Below are positions 8,480 through 17,294 of a DNA stretch of 64,000 bases, piece by piece (the stretch's first letter is position 1; every line of letters starts with the position of its first letter). A program made the translations under genes and the position numbers. Under the pieces are notes generated by a model. The model had not been told where the DNA came from, searched no databases, and saw nothing but the letters and a program-made list of their open reading frames with translations. Source of the DNA: Oscillospiraceae bacterium (GTDB taxonomy: Bacteria; Bacillota; Clostridia; Oscillospirales; Acutalibacteraceae); the NCBI GenBank assembly GCA_902790325.1, contig CADARP010000002.1, forward strand, positions 1 to 64,000. Direction: 5' to 3'.

Positions 8480-8507
8480 TTGCAAAAACCGGATTTATGT
8501 TTATAAT
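8480..8507 (+). promoter_or_regulatory. Promoter of the hydrolase/thiaminase/esterase operon
   Basis: TTGCAA (8480-8485), 16 bp, TATAAT (8502-8507), divergent from the minus-strand promoter at 8393-8421 and about 110 bp before the start at 8624. Confidence 0.6.
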
Positions 8508-8623
8508 GATAACTGTAATCGACAAAGGACATATCGGACGGCGGGAAACAGGAAACGCTCGGCGAGGATGCGGACGAATCCGGTCGCGCCGGGAATGATC
8601 CGCGTCGCCGAAGGAGGATGGAT

Positions 8624-9283
8624 ATGTATATAACGGTAAACGGCGTCAGACTGTACTATGAAAAGACAGGGTCCGGCAGACCGCTTGTTATGGCGCATTG
8701 CAACAGCATGGATCATAGAATATTCCGCAAGTCCGTCAGGATCCTCTCCGACCGTTTTACCGTATACTGTCCCGATTCGCGCGACCACGGGAAAAGCAGC
8801 AAAGTCAAAACGCTGCATTATGAAGACATGGCGAAGGATATGGTGCAGTTCATCACCGCTCTCGGACTTGAAAAACCGGTGTTCTACGGCTTTTCGGACG
8901 GCGGCATTATCGGCTTGCTCCTCGCGAGCGCATATCCCGATCTGCTTTCGGCGCTGATCGTCAGCGGGGCAAGTCTGAATCCGGGCAGCACGAAGGATCT
9001 GCCGATGAAATTCTTTAAACTCTGGAGCCATGTGGATCGAAGCGACAAGATGCGCATCATGATGCGTGAACCCGACATCACGGACGAGATGCTGCGGGCG
9101 ATTCGCGTGCCGACTTTCGTGACCGCAGGCGAAAAGGACGTCATAAAGCCGGAACACACCCGGCATATAGCCGAGACCGTTCCGGGCGCAAAGCTGAAAA
9201 TCTTTCCGAAAACCGGCCACAGCGGATACATCATGAACAGCGCCAAGATCGCGGAATACATACTGTCCGTTGTTTCCTGCTGA
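8624..9283 (+). CDS. Alpha/beta-hydrolase (proline iminopeptidase/esterase type)
   Basis: A 219-residue cytosolic alpha/beta-hydrolase. ATG 8624 was chosen because GGAGG ends at 8617; an ATG directly abutting it (8618) is too close. Nucleophile S91 in GFSDGG, acid in TAGEKDVIKPEHT, His in KTGHSGY. YCPDSRDHGKS is the usual oxyanion-side loop. The lid region is short, as in small esterases. It starts the operon that continues with the thiaminase I-like gene (32 bp) and the SGNH hydrolase. Substrate unknown. Confidence 0.85.
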   Translation: MYITVNGVRLYYEKTGSGRPLVMAHCNSMDHRIFRKSVRILSDRFTVYCPDSRDHGKSSKVKTLHYEDMAKDMVQFITALGLEKPVFYGFSDGGIIGLLLASAYPDLLSALIVSGASLNPGSTKDLPMKFFKLWSHVDRSDKMRIMMREPDITDEMLRAIRVPTFVTAGEKDVIKPEHTRHIAETVPGAKLKIFPKTGHSGYIMNSAKIAEYILSVVSC

Positions 9284-9315
9284 CAGAGCGTGACAAATTG
9301 AGATGAACGGAGAAG

Positions 9316-10362
9316 ATGATTGCTTTGAGAAGAATACCGGCGTTCGTGCTGTCGCTGTTGATGCTGATTCTGTGCGCGTCCTGCGGAAGCGGCAGAAAAG
9401 CGGAGTCCCTGACCTATGCGTTGTTTCCGTATCTGCCCGACGTCGAATACTATCAGGAACTGGTCGAACGGCGTTGGGCGGAGATCGAGCCGGACATCAG
9501 ATTGGTTCGTGCCGATTGGGACTGCTACACCGGCAAAGCGCCGGAAGGCATAGATGTTTTGATGTATGATGCCGTTATGCAGGATGCGCTGATCGGCAGC
9601 GGCTGGATCAGACCCATTGACAAAGACGACGTTCGGGATGCGGGCGACCTGTTTCCTTTTGCCGTAGACGGGCTGACGGCAGACGGCAGATTGTACGGCA
9701 TTCCCGTTTTCCTCTGCGGGAATTTTCTGATTTACGATCGCGGGTGCGACGTTCTTGCAAAAGCGGAACATATCACCGATTTAGCCGATGAATCGGAGTT
9801 TCTTGTGATCGGTTCCGAAGATCCCGAAACCAGGGCGGAGTATGTCCGGGAAATCCGGGCGGATACCGCGGGCGACGCGGATCCCGCTGCCGGAAACGGT
9901 ACCGACAGGACGGATGCGATCCTGGCGCTGATCGATCGATTGGCGATCGACGCACACGCGCAGGATCAGCCGGAACAGATCGCGCGTGCGTATGACGCGG
10001 GAAAAGGTATGGGCTATATCAGCTTCAGCGAAACGATGCGCTTTTTAGAGCGCCGCGGTCCGATGACCGATATCAAATCGGTCAGCTTCGGTGACGGAGA
10101 AAACCGGCCGTGTATGTATGTGGATGCGGTATCCGTCACGAGCGGCGTCGACGGGCAGCGATACGAGAAGTGCATCGAGCTGATGAATGTCATCGCGGAA
10201 GCGGATATACTGACCTCTCTTTCGGTGCAAAACGGCAAACCGCAGTATCTTCTGCTTGCGCGCAAATCCGCGTATGCCGCGCTGACAGAACAGTTCCCGC
10301 TCTACGGCAAACTGGAAGAGATCGCCGCAAACGAACGAAATTGTACAATTCTCGGTCAGTGA
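9316..10362 (+). CDS. Thiaminase I-like (thiamine pyridinylase family) lipoprotein
   Basis: A 348-residue protein with a lipobox (CASC, C23) and a bilobal solute-binding-protein fold resembling thiaminase I (EC 2.5.1.2), which cleaves thiamin by exchanging the thiazole for a nucleophile. From family knowledge, matching features are ALFPYLPD near the mature N-terminus, DWDCYTG, IDVLMYDAV, GIPVFLCGNFLIYDRG with C134 aligned to the catalytic Cys, and GYISFSETM with E239 in the region of the catalytic base. The C-terminal PQYLLLARKSAYAAL also fits. Related folds bind pyrimidines without cleaving them, so a thiamin or pyrimidine salvage binding role is the alternative. Start codon is uncertain (TTG 9325 possible). 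No thiamin genes are nearby. Confidence 0.78.
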   Translation: MIALRRIPAFVLSLLMLILCASCGSGRKAESLTYALFPYLPDVEYYQELVERRWAEIEPDIRLVRADWDCYTGKAPEGIDVLMYDAVMQDALIGSGWIRPIDKDDVRDAGDLFPFAVDGLTADGRLYGIPVFLCGNFLIYDRGCDVLAKAEHITDLADESEFLVIGSEDPETRAEYVREIRADTAGDADPAAGNGTDRTDAILALIDRLAIDAHAQDQPEQIARAYDAGKGMGYISFSETMRFLERRGPMTDIKSVSFGDGENRPCMYVDAVSVTSGVDGQRYEKCIELMNVIAEADILTSLSVQNGKPQYLLLARKSAYAALTEQFPLYGKLEEIAANERNCTILGQ

Positions 10363-10429
10363 TCCGACCGATCTGTTTTTTCGGCAGCGCGAAGGATCGG
10401 CGCAAAAGACTCGACAGAGGGGACTTATC

Positions 10430-11611
10430 ATGACGTTGGAACAGCTTTTTGCAAACACGCCTTTGGCGGCTTTTGACAGGGGCGGTCTTGTCGAAGACGA
10501 AACCGTCGTTTTTTTGGATCGCAGCGAGGAAAGGCAGCTTCTGTTTGATATGGACGGCATCCTGTCGGTAAAGTCTTACGACGGCGAAACGGTTTATGAA
10601 AACGGCAGGGACTATGTTCTGCACGACGGAAAACTTGCGCTTTGCGAACACACCGCCATTCCAGTGATGACGCCGGACGTCTATTATTCGGACGGCGACG
10701 AACCGATTTTAAAGGTGAAGAAGCCCGACGGCAGCGTATCGCCCTGCTGGTTCAACGGCAGCGGAACGCTGGGGAAATATCAGGTCAAGGTCACATACAC
10801 GCACAAAAACGGACGCGCGATCCTCCCGCCCTGCAGCGGCAGGCTTGCGCGCGTGATCCGTCTGCTCGAAAACGGAGAGGATATGACCGTCTTCTTTTAC
10901 GGTGACAGTATTACGTTCGGTGCGGACGCCAGCCTTACGCACCGTCTGCCGCCGTATCAGCCGTCTTTTCCGATCCGGTTTGTCTGTGCGCTTGCGGACA
11001 TTTATGAGTATTCCGTCCGTTTTGTGCTGCCCGAAGCGGAGAAATCTTACAGCGGGCCCTTCCCGGAAGCGCCGACAGGCAAAAGGGGAACGATCACGCT
11101 CGTCAACACCGCGGTCGGCGGCTGGAATTCCGAAGACGGCGTAAACAGAACGGACACGCATATTGTGCCGCAGGCCGCAAAATACGGGTGCGATCTGTTT
11201 GTGCTCGGATTCGGAATGAACGACGGCACAAGACCTCCCAAAACAACGGCGGCAAACTGCGAAGCGATCGTTCGGCGTATTCTTTCGGTGAACAAAGACG
11301 CCGCCGTCATGCTGATCTCGACGATGCTTCCGAATCCGGACGGCCTCGGCTGGAATGCAAACCAATCGGTGCAGGAACCGGAACTTGTCAGGCTTTCCGA
11401 AAAACTGAACGACGAGGGCGTTGCCTGCGACGTTGCGAAAATGACGTCGGTCAGCGCGGAAATCCTGAAGCGCAAGCGGTTCATCGATATTACGGGCAAC
11501 AATATCAATCACCCGAACGACTACCTGTCCCGCGTCTATGCCGTTACGCTGATGCAGACGCTGGCGGGATATGATTCGCAGGCGTTTGAAAGCGCAGATA
11601 CAATCTATTGA
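10430..11611 (+). CDS. SGNH/GDSL-family hydrolase, likely carbohydrate esterase
   Basis: A 393-residue cytosolic protein. An N-terminal beta-rich domain (about 1-150) precedes an SGNH hydrolase domain: block I YGDSITFGAD with nucleophile S160, a block V-like FGMNDGT, and the catalytic His/Asp pair in INHPND (H361, D364). The two-domain plan resembles carbohydrate acetylesterases of the CE2/CE3-like types. Ribosome site GAGGGGA precedes ATG. Last gene of its operon; the next promoter overlaps its stop. Deacetylation of a sugar is inferred from fold and the glycan-active neighbours across the divergent promoters. Confidence 0.82.
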   Translation: MTLEQLFANTPLAAFDRGGLVEDETVVFLDRSEERQLLFDMDGILSVKSYDGETVYENGRDYVLHDGKLALCEHTAIPVMTPDVYYSDGDEPILKVKKPDGSVSPCWFNGSGTLGKYQVKVTYTHKNGRAILPPCSGRLARVIRLLENGEDMTVFFYGDSITFGADASLTHRLPPYQPSFPIRFVCALADIYEYSVRFVLPEAEKSYSGPFPEAPTGKRGTITLVNTAVGGWNSEDGVNRTDTHIVPQAAKYGCDLFVLGFGMNDGTRPPKTTAANCEAIVRRILSVNKDAAVMLISTMLPNPDGLGWNANQSVQEPELVRLSEKLNDEGVACDVAKMTSVSAEILKRKRFIDITGNNINHPNDYLSRVYAVTLMQTLAGYDSQAFESADTIY

Positions 11612-11636
11612 AAACCAAGCGATAGTATTGTATACT
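11608..11636 (+). promoter_or_regulatory. Promoter of the acidic lipoprotein gene
   Basis: TTGAAA (11608-11613), 17 bp, TATACT (11631-11636). The -35 overlaps the stop of the SGNH hydrolase gene. Confidence 0.6.
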
Positions 11637-11722
11637 GTAAATTGATCTGGGGCAGGTCATGAAACTGCTTCGCAAGATCGTCAACTAATTTTGGCTCTAA
11701 ATAATTCGAGGAGGAAAGTCTT

Positions 11723-12589
11723 ATGAATGCTCATGTCAAAAAATTGGTCGCTGTGGTAATTGCACTCGTGCTTCTTTGTTCGGCTGCCTCTTGCGGAAAA
11801 GAAACCCGCGATCCCGAACCGACAGACGCGCCGAGCGCTGAAGCGACAACGGAAGAGACCGTAGCGGCCGAAACGACCGAAGACATTTTTGAAGAGACCA
11901 CCGAGGCAGTTGCGGAAGAGACCGCCGCGCAGGAGACGACCGCTCAGGCCGAAACCGCCGCCGAGGAGGAAACCGCCGCCGAGGAGGAAACCGAAGCGGA
12001 ATCGACCGCTCCCAAGACCAAGGCGGAAGTCATCGCTTATCTCAACGACGCGCTCAACGCTGTCAAGGCAAACCGTCCCGGCTTCACGAAAGCGTATAAA
12101 AGAGACGCGGCCGGCGATATCTCCGGGCTTCCCGGATGGCTGAGCAGCATCATCAGACAGAACGAGACCAAGACCTATCAGAAGGGCACCGATTACACAG
12201 ATATTTTCCCCGCCGCGGGTTACAGCTGGTCGAGCAGACTCAGAGAGAGCGACGTGACGAAATTCTCGATTGAGGAGAACGGAAAATTCTATGATATTCG
12301 GGTTGACCTGGGCACCGAGACGAATCCCACACCCGGCGAGACGTCTTCATACGGCAGATGTATGTCGGTGGTCACGGTGTCAAGCGCAGAATCCATACCG
12401 GGCATAAAGAACGTTTCTATGAATTATCACGACGGTTATGTAACCGCAAGAGTGGACAGCGAGACAAACAGGATCGTCCGCTGTACGTTTTCGGCTGCGG
12501 CGGATGTGCAGGCGACGGTGTCTATTCTCGGAGATGTCAGCGTCAGCAACATTGTCAGCACCGAGACGTTCACCGATTTTGTCTGGTAA
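11723..12589 (+). CDS. Lipoprotein with long Glu/Thr/Ala stalk
   Basis: A 288-residue lipoprotein: signal peptide with lipobox CSAASC, then an acidic low-complexity stalk (about residues 30-100; repeated EET, AEET and AAEEE units), then a globular domain of about 185 residues. The globular part shows KAEVIAYLNDALNAVKANRPGFTKAYKR near its start and ends with alternating beta-strands (GRCMSVVTVS, IVRCTFSAAADVQATVS). I recognise the stalk-plus-domain plan from Clostridia lipoproteins but not a function. The gene stands alone between its promoter and the 12680-12739 terminator. Confidence 0.75.
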   Translation: MNAHVKKLVAVVIALVLLCSAASCGKETRDPEPTDAPSAEATTEETVAAETTEDIFEETTEAVAEETAAQETTAQAETAAEEETAAEEETEAESTAPKTKAEVIAYLNDALNAVKANRPGFTKAYKRDAAGDISGLPGWLSSIIRQNETKTYQKGTDYTDIFPAAGYSWSSRLRESDVTKFSIEENGKFYDIRVDLGTETNPTPGETSSYGRCMSVVTVSSAESIPGIKNVSMNYHDGYVTARVDSETNRIVRCTFSAAADVQATVSILGDVSVSNIVSTETFTDFVW

Positions 12590-12679
12590 AAAAGCTTTGT
12601 CCGTCTGACCAGACGGTTACACAAAGTGTGGAATACACACGGTGTGTTCCGGAAAGCTGTTTCCAGTTCCGAAAGAATA

Positions 12680-12739
12680 CCGGCGTCCGATCTGTATACA
12701 CGATTTGAAGTGTACTCCGATCGGGCGCCGGCCTTTTTC
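12680..12739 (+). terminator. Intrinsic terminator, probably bidirectional
   Basis: Thirteen-bp arms CCGGCGTCCGATC (12680-12692) and GATCGGGCGCCGG (12719-12731), one G-T pair, then CCTTTTTC. It sits between the lipoprotein gene and the convergent small gene at 12834-13070. The rest of 12590-12833 has two smaller hairpins (12601-12616; about 12632-12652) and no gene. Confidence 0.75.
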
Positions 12740-12833
12740 TGTTTGGTTATATCGTGTTTTTTGTCCGGAGGATGAATCGCCTCACGCATCCGAAGAATAA
12801 GCTCCCGACGCCGTGCATCGGATCTGCTCTGCG

Positions 12834-13070
12834 TCAGAATTCGTCTTCCTCGTTCTCTTCCTCTTCCTCTTCGATCTCTTCTCCGTTTTCCAATTCATCA
12901 TCCTCTTCCTCTTCCGTTTCTTCCGCTTTGTATGCGTTCCAACGATCATGCTTGTTATCTTTGATGTTTTTCGTATCGAAGAAGCCGAGCAGATCTAACC
13001 CCAGAAACTCTTCAAAAAGACTTGTCTTGCCGTCGCCGTCGAAGTCGAAAAGACCGCCGAATATGTCCAT
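12834..13070 (-). CDS. Acidic microprotein with EF-hand/dockerin-like loop, paralog A
   Basis: A 78-residue protein starting at ATG 13070 (GAGGCGG upstream; GTG 13079 is less well placed). It opens MDIFGGLF and then carries DFDGDGKTSLFEE, a good fit to the 12-residue calcium loop DxDxDGxxxxxE. A linker rich in Lys and Asp leads to a strongly acidic tail of Glu and Asp. Close paralog B lies at 18002-18154. Gut Clostridia encode similar tiny acidic proteins with a DxDGDGK loop, but I know of no function. It could bind calcium or act as a charged partner of a membrane protein; both are speculation. Confidence 0.7.
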   Translation of the reverse strand: MDIFGGLFDFDGDGKTSLFEEFLGLDLLGFFDTKNIKDNKHDRWNAYKAEETEEEEDDELENGEEIEEEEEENEEDEF

Positions 13071-13218
13071 CTTTAACACCGCCTCGATTAACCTTTATGA
13101 TTGGATTTTTGTTTTTTCTTTTTCCTGCGCAGTTGCATTTTTTGAGAACATACTGTACTATAAAGACAAAGCAAAGAAAGCTTGTTTTCACAAACAATGT
13201 TCAAAAGGACGGATTGCC

Positions 13219-14847
13219 ATGAAAAAAACTGTATGTGTGTTGTTCTGCGTCCTTCTTTTCTGCGTCGGCGTGTTTCCGCCCGCGCTCGTTTATGCCGCAC
13301 ACGGCACGACGTATTATGTCGACAGCATCGACGGCAGCGACGAGACGGGCGACGGCCTTTCTCCCGATACCGCGTGGAAGAGCATTCCGGTCAAGGAAAG
13401 CACGCTGTCCGCGGGCGACGCCGTCCTCTTTCGGCGCGGCGGCGTCTATGCGTGCACGCTGACGGTCAAAGACAGCCGCGGCACGGCGGACGAGCCGATC
13501 GTGATCTCCGCGTACGGCGAGGGCGAACAGCCGCTCCTGACGACGGATGCAAACACGGAAGTGCTGCGCCTGTTCGACTGTTCCTATGTCACGGTCAGCG
13601 ATCTGGAGATCACCGCGCACAACGGCGGCGGGATCTGGATCGACGCAACCAACGGCGAAAGCCGCGGGATCACGCTCGAACGGCTGACGATCCATGACAT
13701 ACAGAATTACACCGTTACGTCCCGTGATAACCTTGCGGAAGGCGCTGCCGCTGCGCGCGCGTGCATAATGGTCAAGGGGCTGCCCAGGCTTTCTCTGCAT
13801 CCGGTCAACGACTTTACCGTGCGCGACTGCGAACTGTATGACTGCGGCAACGGGATCAGTCTGTGGGGCGCATTTGATTTCAGGAAAGGCAATCCCTTTG
13901 AAGGTGACGAGTTCAGCGAATGCGGACCCGTGTACAACAAGAACGCGCTGATCTGCGACACATATTTCCACGATATGGACGCCGAGGCGATCGTCATCGG
14001 CATCTGCGACGGCGCGCTGATGACGCACTGCCGCGTGATCGACTGCTGCCAGGGCGAAGGTGTGGACGAAAACGGAAAGATCCTGTATTTTACTGCTGCC
14101 GCCTGGTTCTGGGGCAGCGAAAACAGCACGATTGAATACTGCGAGATCGCCGGGCAGAAGAACGTCGGCGACGGCATGACCGTGGACTTTGACTCTCAAT
14201 CGAATCACTGTACGTACCAGTATATCTATTCGCACGACAACATGCGTTTTGTGGTCAACAACGCCAAGACCAGCGCACAGGTCGGCAACGTCGTGCGGTA
14301 CTGCCTGTCCGTCAACGACGGCAAGGGCAGAAACCGGCTCACGGGCGGGCCGGGCGAACGCGGTCTGCAGTTCTACAACAACACGATCATCGGTTCGCAG
14401 CGCTTTGATTTCGACGGGATCTACGACTCGTACTTCGTCAACAATATCATCGTTCTGCAGGAGGGACACCGGCTGTATCCGATGCTCTTTCTGTTTGAAC
14501 GCCGCGGCAGCGTGGTTGCCGGGAACTGCTACTACAACTGCATTTCCGGGCCGCTGACGGGCACGCGGTTCAACACGGTTCCCGGCTTTACCGGCACGGA
14601 CGAAACGTCTCCCGCTTCGTTCACGCTCTCGAAGGATTCCCCGCTGATCGGCGCGGGCGTCCCTCTGCCTTTCGACGACTGCGCGGTCGACTTTTTCGGC
14701 AATGCGATCATCAGCCGCAACATCGGCTGCTATGCCGGCACGGGCACGGACACACCGTACAAGGCGGAAACCTTTTTCGCAAAGCTGGCGCGCTTTTTCC
14801 GCACGCTCTTTCATGTCGTGAAAAACCTGTTTACCGTCGGGTTGTAA
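13219..14847 (+). CDS. Secreted right-handed beta-helix protein (pectate-lyase-like fold)
   Basis: A 542-residue exported protein. ATG 13219 follows AAAGGA by 9 bp and starts the signal peptide (VCVLFCVLLFCVGV, cleavage after VYA); the longer frame upstream is non-coding. The mature part begins TTYYVDSIDGSDETGDG, the hallmark of beta-helix polysaccharidases and DUF1565-type proteins, and repeats short NxTIxxxxI coils (for example RNIGCYAG near the end). No obvious catalytic Asp cluster of polygalacturonases was identified. The C-terminus is a Phe-rich amphipathic tail (FFAKLARFFRTLFHVVKNLF) like that of the 7822-8337 protein. A glycan-binding or lyase role is inferred. Confidence 0.78.
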   Translation: MKKTVCVLFCVLLFCVGVFPPALVYAAHGTTYYVDSIDGSDETGDGLSPDTAWKSIPVKESTLSAGDAVLFRRGGVYACTLTVKDSRGTADEPIVISAYGEGEQPLLTTDANTEVLRLFDCSYVTVSDLEITAHNGGGIWIDATNGESRGITLERLTIHDIQNYTVTSRDNLAEGAAAARACIMVKGLPRLSLHPVNDFTVRDCELYDCGNGISLWGAFDFRKGNPFEGDEFSECGPVYNKNALICDTYFHDMDAEAIVIGICDGALMTHCRVIDCCQGEGVDENGKILYFTAAAWFWGSENSTIEYCEIAGQKNVGDGMTVDFDSQSNHCTYQYIYSHDNMRFVVNNAKTSAQVGNVVRYCLSVNDGKGRNRLTGGPGERGLQFYNNTIIGSQRFDFDGIYDSYFVNNIIVLQEGHRLYPMLFLFERRGSVVAGNCYYNCISGPLTGTRFNTVPGFTGTDETSPASFTLSKDSPLIGAGVPLPFDDCAVDFFGNAIISRNIGCYAGTGTDTPYKAETFFAKLARFFRTLFHVVKNLFTVGL

Positions 14848-14909
14848 CTTCTTTTTGCCGATATTGTTTTTTTGCGGCGACAATACATGTCCTCTCGGTT
14901 ACAGTATTG

Positions 14910-16169
14910 TCAGATCCCGATGTGCTTTCGTATTTCGTCTGCCGGAATGCTGCTCGGACTGCACTTCCGTGCGGCGGCGATCGCTGCCGCAGTGCCCGCG
15001 GCTTCGCCGATCCCGACGCAGATCGGCATTACGCGGAAATTGGAATGCGCGATGTGCGTGCCGGAGATATTCCGTCCGCAAAGCAGCAGGTTCTCTTTTG
15101 TTTCCGGCAGCAGACAGCGGTACGGGATGGTATAGCCGTTATCCTGGGGAAAGTGTTTCTGCACGCCGGCTGCATCGAGTCCCGCACCCGTGAGGTTGTG
15201 CACGTCAAAGTTGAAGAAAGCGTCTTTGACAACGTAATCCTCAAACACACGCGCTTCCAGTATATCCTGCTCCGTGAGCGTATATCGGCCTTTAAAGTGC
15301 CGCGTTTCCCGGATGCCGATGAGAGACGCCGAGCTGAGCAGAAAGCAGTTTTCATAACCGGGAACAAACTGCCTTAAATACCGGACGATGGCCTCCGTTT
15401 GTCTGCGGCAGGTCAGCGTTGCCCTGGTCAGATCCTCTGCGTTCGTGCCGTCGATCCCGGTGGCGTTGGTCATATTGCAGGTGACGACGCCCGGCAGGGT
15501 GGAGCGGTACGTCAGAATATGTCCGGCGGGATGCGGGAGATGCTGTTTTGCCAGCGCCTGCAGCTCGCCGTTCGGCGTTTCATAGGTCGACTCGAACGAT
15601 CCCAAAAACACGGCGCGGTCTGTGTCCACACCGCCCACTTTGAACATCAGCGTCGCGGGCTGCATTTTGTGATCGCTTTCTCTGCCGAGGACGAACGCGG
15701 CGCCTGCCTTGGCGGCAATGTCTCCGTCGCCGGTCGCGTCGATCGTGACCGCGGCATCAATATCGTACTGTCCGGTTTTGTTGATCACGGATGCGCCGCA
15801 TACTTTGTCCCCGTCGCAGAGGGCGTCCATTGCGAACGTGTACAGCATCAGACGGCAGCCGACCTCGTCCAGCATTTCGAGATAGAGCGTTTTCAGCTTT
15901 TCGGGATCGATCAGCTCGGTGATCTCTCCCGCAAACGCACCCTCGTTTTTCTGCGCGCTGCGCCGCAGGATCTCCGAAAACAGCGGACTGCCGCAGCTTC
16001 CCGTCCAGTGGCTCATCATACCCGATGTCGAGATCCCGCCGACGTCGCCGCACTGTTCGACAAGGATTACGTCCGCCCCGTTCTTTGCGGCGGTATAGGC
16101 GGCGGCAAAGCCGGACGGACCGCTGCCGAGCACCAAAACATCCGTGTGCAGTTCGTTTTTTTCAATCAT
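14910..16169 (-). CDS. FAD-dependent oxidoreductase (FAD_oxidored family)
   Basis: A 419-residue flavoprotein. Dinucleotide-binding motif VLGSGPSGFAAAYTA at about 13-27, then EQCGDVGGISTSGMMSHW, typical of FAD-dependent proteins annotated as FAD_oxidored. A second nucleotide-contact stretch is TIDATGDGDIAAKAGA, and the C-terminal FAD contact is LLLCGRNISGTHIAHS. No signal peptide, so it is cytosolic. It is 21 bp downstream of a secreted Ig-like protein gene and its ribosome site is AGAGGT. Substrate unknown; family members act on succinate-like or polyol-derived compounds in some cases. Confidence 0.82.
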   Translation of the reverse strand: MIEKNELHTDVLVLGSGPSGFAAAYTAAKNGADVILVEQCGDVGGISTSGMMSHWTGSCGSPLFSEILRRSAQKNEGAFAGEITELIDPEKLKTLYLEMLDEVGCRLMLYTFAMDALCDGDKVCGASVINKTGQYDIDAAVTIDATGDGDIAAKAGAAFVLGRESDHKMQPATLMFKVGGVDTDRAVFLGSFESTYETPNGELQALAKQHLPHPAGHILTYRSTLPGVVTCNMTNATGIDGTNAEDLTRATLTCRRQTEAIVRYLRQFVPGYENCFLLSSASLIGIRETRHFKGRYTLTEQDILEARVFEDYVVKDAFFNFDVHNLTGAGLDAAGVQKHFPQDNGYTIPYRCLLPETKENLLLCGRNISGTHIAHSNFRVMPICVGIGEAAGTAAAIAAARKCSPSSIPADEIRKHIGI

Positions 16170-16190
16170 GCTTTACCTCTTGCAGGAAGT

Positions 16191-17093
16191 TCATTTGTTC
16201 AGCAGAAGCTTGACCAGTTCCGCGGTGAACCCGATCGGCGCAATGAGCACGGCAAGCGGATAGAGGATCGGCGCTGCCAGAAAAGAGAACGGGTCGAGTA
16301 CGACTGCCAGCGAGACGACTTTGTGGAAGTAACGGTCCAGGATCGTGCCGGAATCGGTGAGCGCCGACTGCAGCAAAAAGCGTTTCCGGGCTTGTGCGGA
16401 TGCGAAAACGTGAATGCGGACGGTATAGTTCATCCTTTGCGCAATGCGCAGCGTGAGCGTGCTCTCTCCCGGCGAAACAGCCGTGACGGCGTTGTCCGCT
16501 TCCACGCGCAGTGCGTCGCTGCCGACGATCGCCTGTGTGCGGCGCAGCAGCGCGTCGCTGTCCATGCCGAAGCGGATCGTGTCGCCCTGTATGCAGTAGA
16601 TCGTGTCCGCGTCGCCCGTATAACTGCGAATCGTTTCCGTCTTGTCCGGATCGGGGTAATCGATCTGAACGTGGTCTATGGTATAACTGCCGCGGGAAAA
16701 CGAAATATCCCGTTCGACCGCATTGCCGCCGCCGTCCAAAAGCCCCGTAATGCGCAGCACCGCGTCGTTCGGCGTCCAGCTCACCGGCAGGAACAGCTCA
16801 AGACGCTCACCGTTTTCGGCGCAGGGCAGCAGACAGCGAATCCGGCCGCTGTCGATCTGCGGCACGAACTGCATGTTGTTTTTCGGGATGAACGCTGCGG
16901 AAAGCGTTTGTGACACGCTGCGGACCGCGTCGTCCATGCGCAGATACAATCCCGTTTCCTCATCCATCTGCGTGAACAGGATCACGTCTTCGGCACTCTG
17001 TCCGGCAGCAAGGCACTGCGGCAGAGCACACATGCAGAGCATTACAGAGCATAATAAAACAGCCAGTCCGGAGCGAATAGATGCAAACTTCAT
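16191..17093 (-). CDS. Secreted/membrane protein with Ig-like domain, unknown function
   Basis: A 300-residue protein from ATG 17093 (AGGGAG upstream; GTG 17102 is the alternative). Signal peptide (LAVLLCSVMLCMCALPQCLAAG), then beta-rich segments. A BIG2-like stretch DALRVEADNAVTAVSPGES near 205-225 suggests one Ig-like domain. The C-terminus is hydrophobic (PFSFLAAPILYPLAVLIAPIGF), probably one or two membrane passes ending in a Lys. It forms a two-gene operon with the FAD oxidoreductase. No function recognised. Confidence 0.68.
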   Translation of the reverse strand: MKFASIRSGLAVLLCSVMLCMCALPQCLAAGQSAEDVILFTQMDEETGLYLRMDDAVRSVSQTLSAAFIPKNNMQFVPQIDSGRIRCLLPCAENGERLELFLPVSWTPNDAVLRITGLLDGGGNAVERDISFSRGSYTIDHVQIDYPDPDKTETIRSYTGDADTIYCIQGDTIRFGMDSDALLRRTQAIVGSDALRVEADNAVTAVSPGESTLTLRIAQRMNYTVRIHVFASAQARKRFLLQSALTDSGTILDRYFHKVVSLAVVLDPFSFLAAPILYPLAVLIAPIGFTAELVKLLLNK

Positions 17094-17131
17094 ATTCGGC
17101 ACATCTCCCTACATTTTTCAAAATCCAAATG

Positions 17132-17180
17132 ATGCTGTAAACAGCATGTATATTATATCAGATACCGATAGACAACGCAA
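17132..17180 (-). promoter_or_regulatory. Promoter with downstream palindrome for the 17093 gene (minus)
   Basis: Minus-strand TTGCGT (17180-17175), 17 bp, TATAAT (17157-17152). Just downstream, near +1, is a perfect inverted repeat ATGCTGT-AA-ACAGCAT (17132-17147), which could be an operator or a 5'-UTR hairpin. Confidence 0.6.
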
Positions 17181-17235
17181 GATTTCAGAAAAAACGACAG
17201 TGAAAACAAAACCTTTCCTCTTCGCCGCGATCCGT

Positions 17236-17280
17236 GAAAAAGAATAACCGATCACGCTGCTCCGTGACGTGACGGTTATC
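17236..17280 (-). terminator. Terminator of the microprotein operon (minus)
   Basis: On the minus strand ATAACCG..CACG pairs with CGTG..CGGTTAT and is followed by TCTTTTTC, 15 bp after the stop at 17295. Confidence 0.65.
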
Positions 17281-17294
17281 CTTTCCTATTTGGT

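Noticed and set aside
13201..14883. Minus-strand frame of 560 codons over the beta-helix gene
   Set aside because: No start signal or domain; sense strand has signal peptide and repeats.
14879..14911. GACAATAC/GTATTGTC inverted repeat between converging genes
   Set aside because: No T tract on either strand in the right place and one arm overlaps the stop of the FAD gene; cannot be called a terminator.
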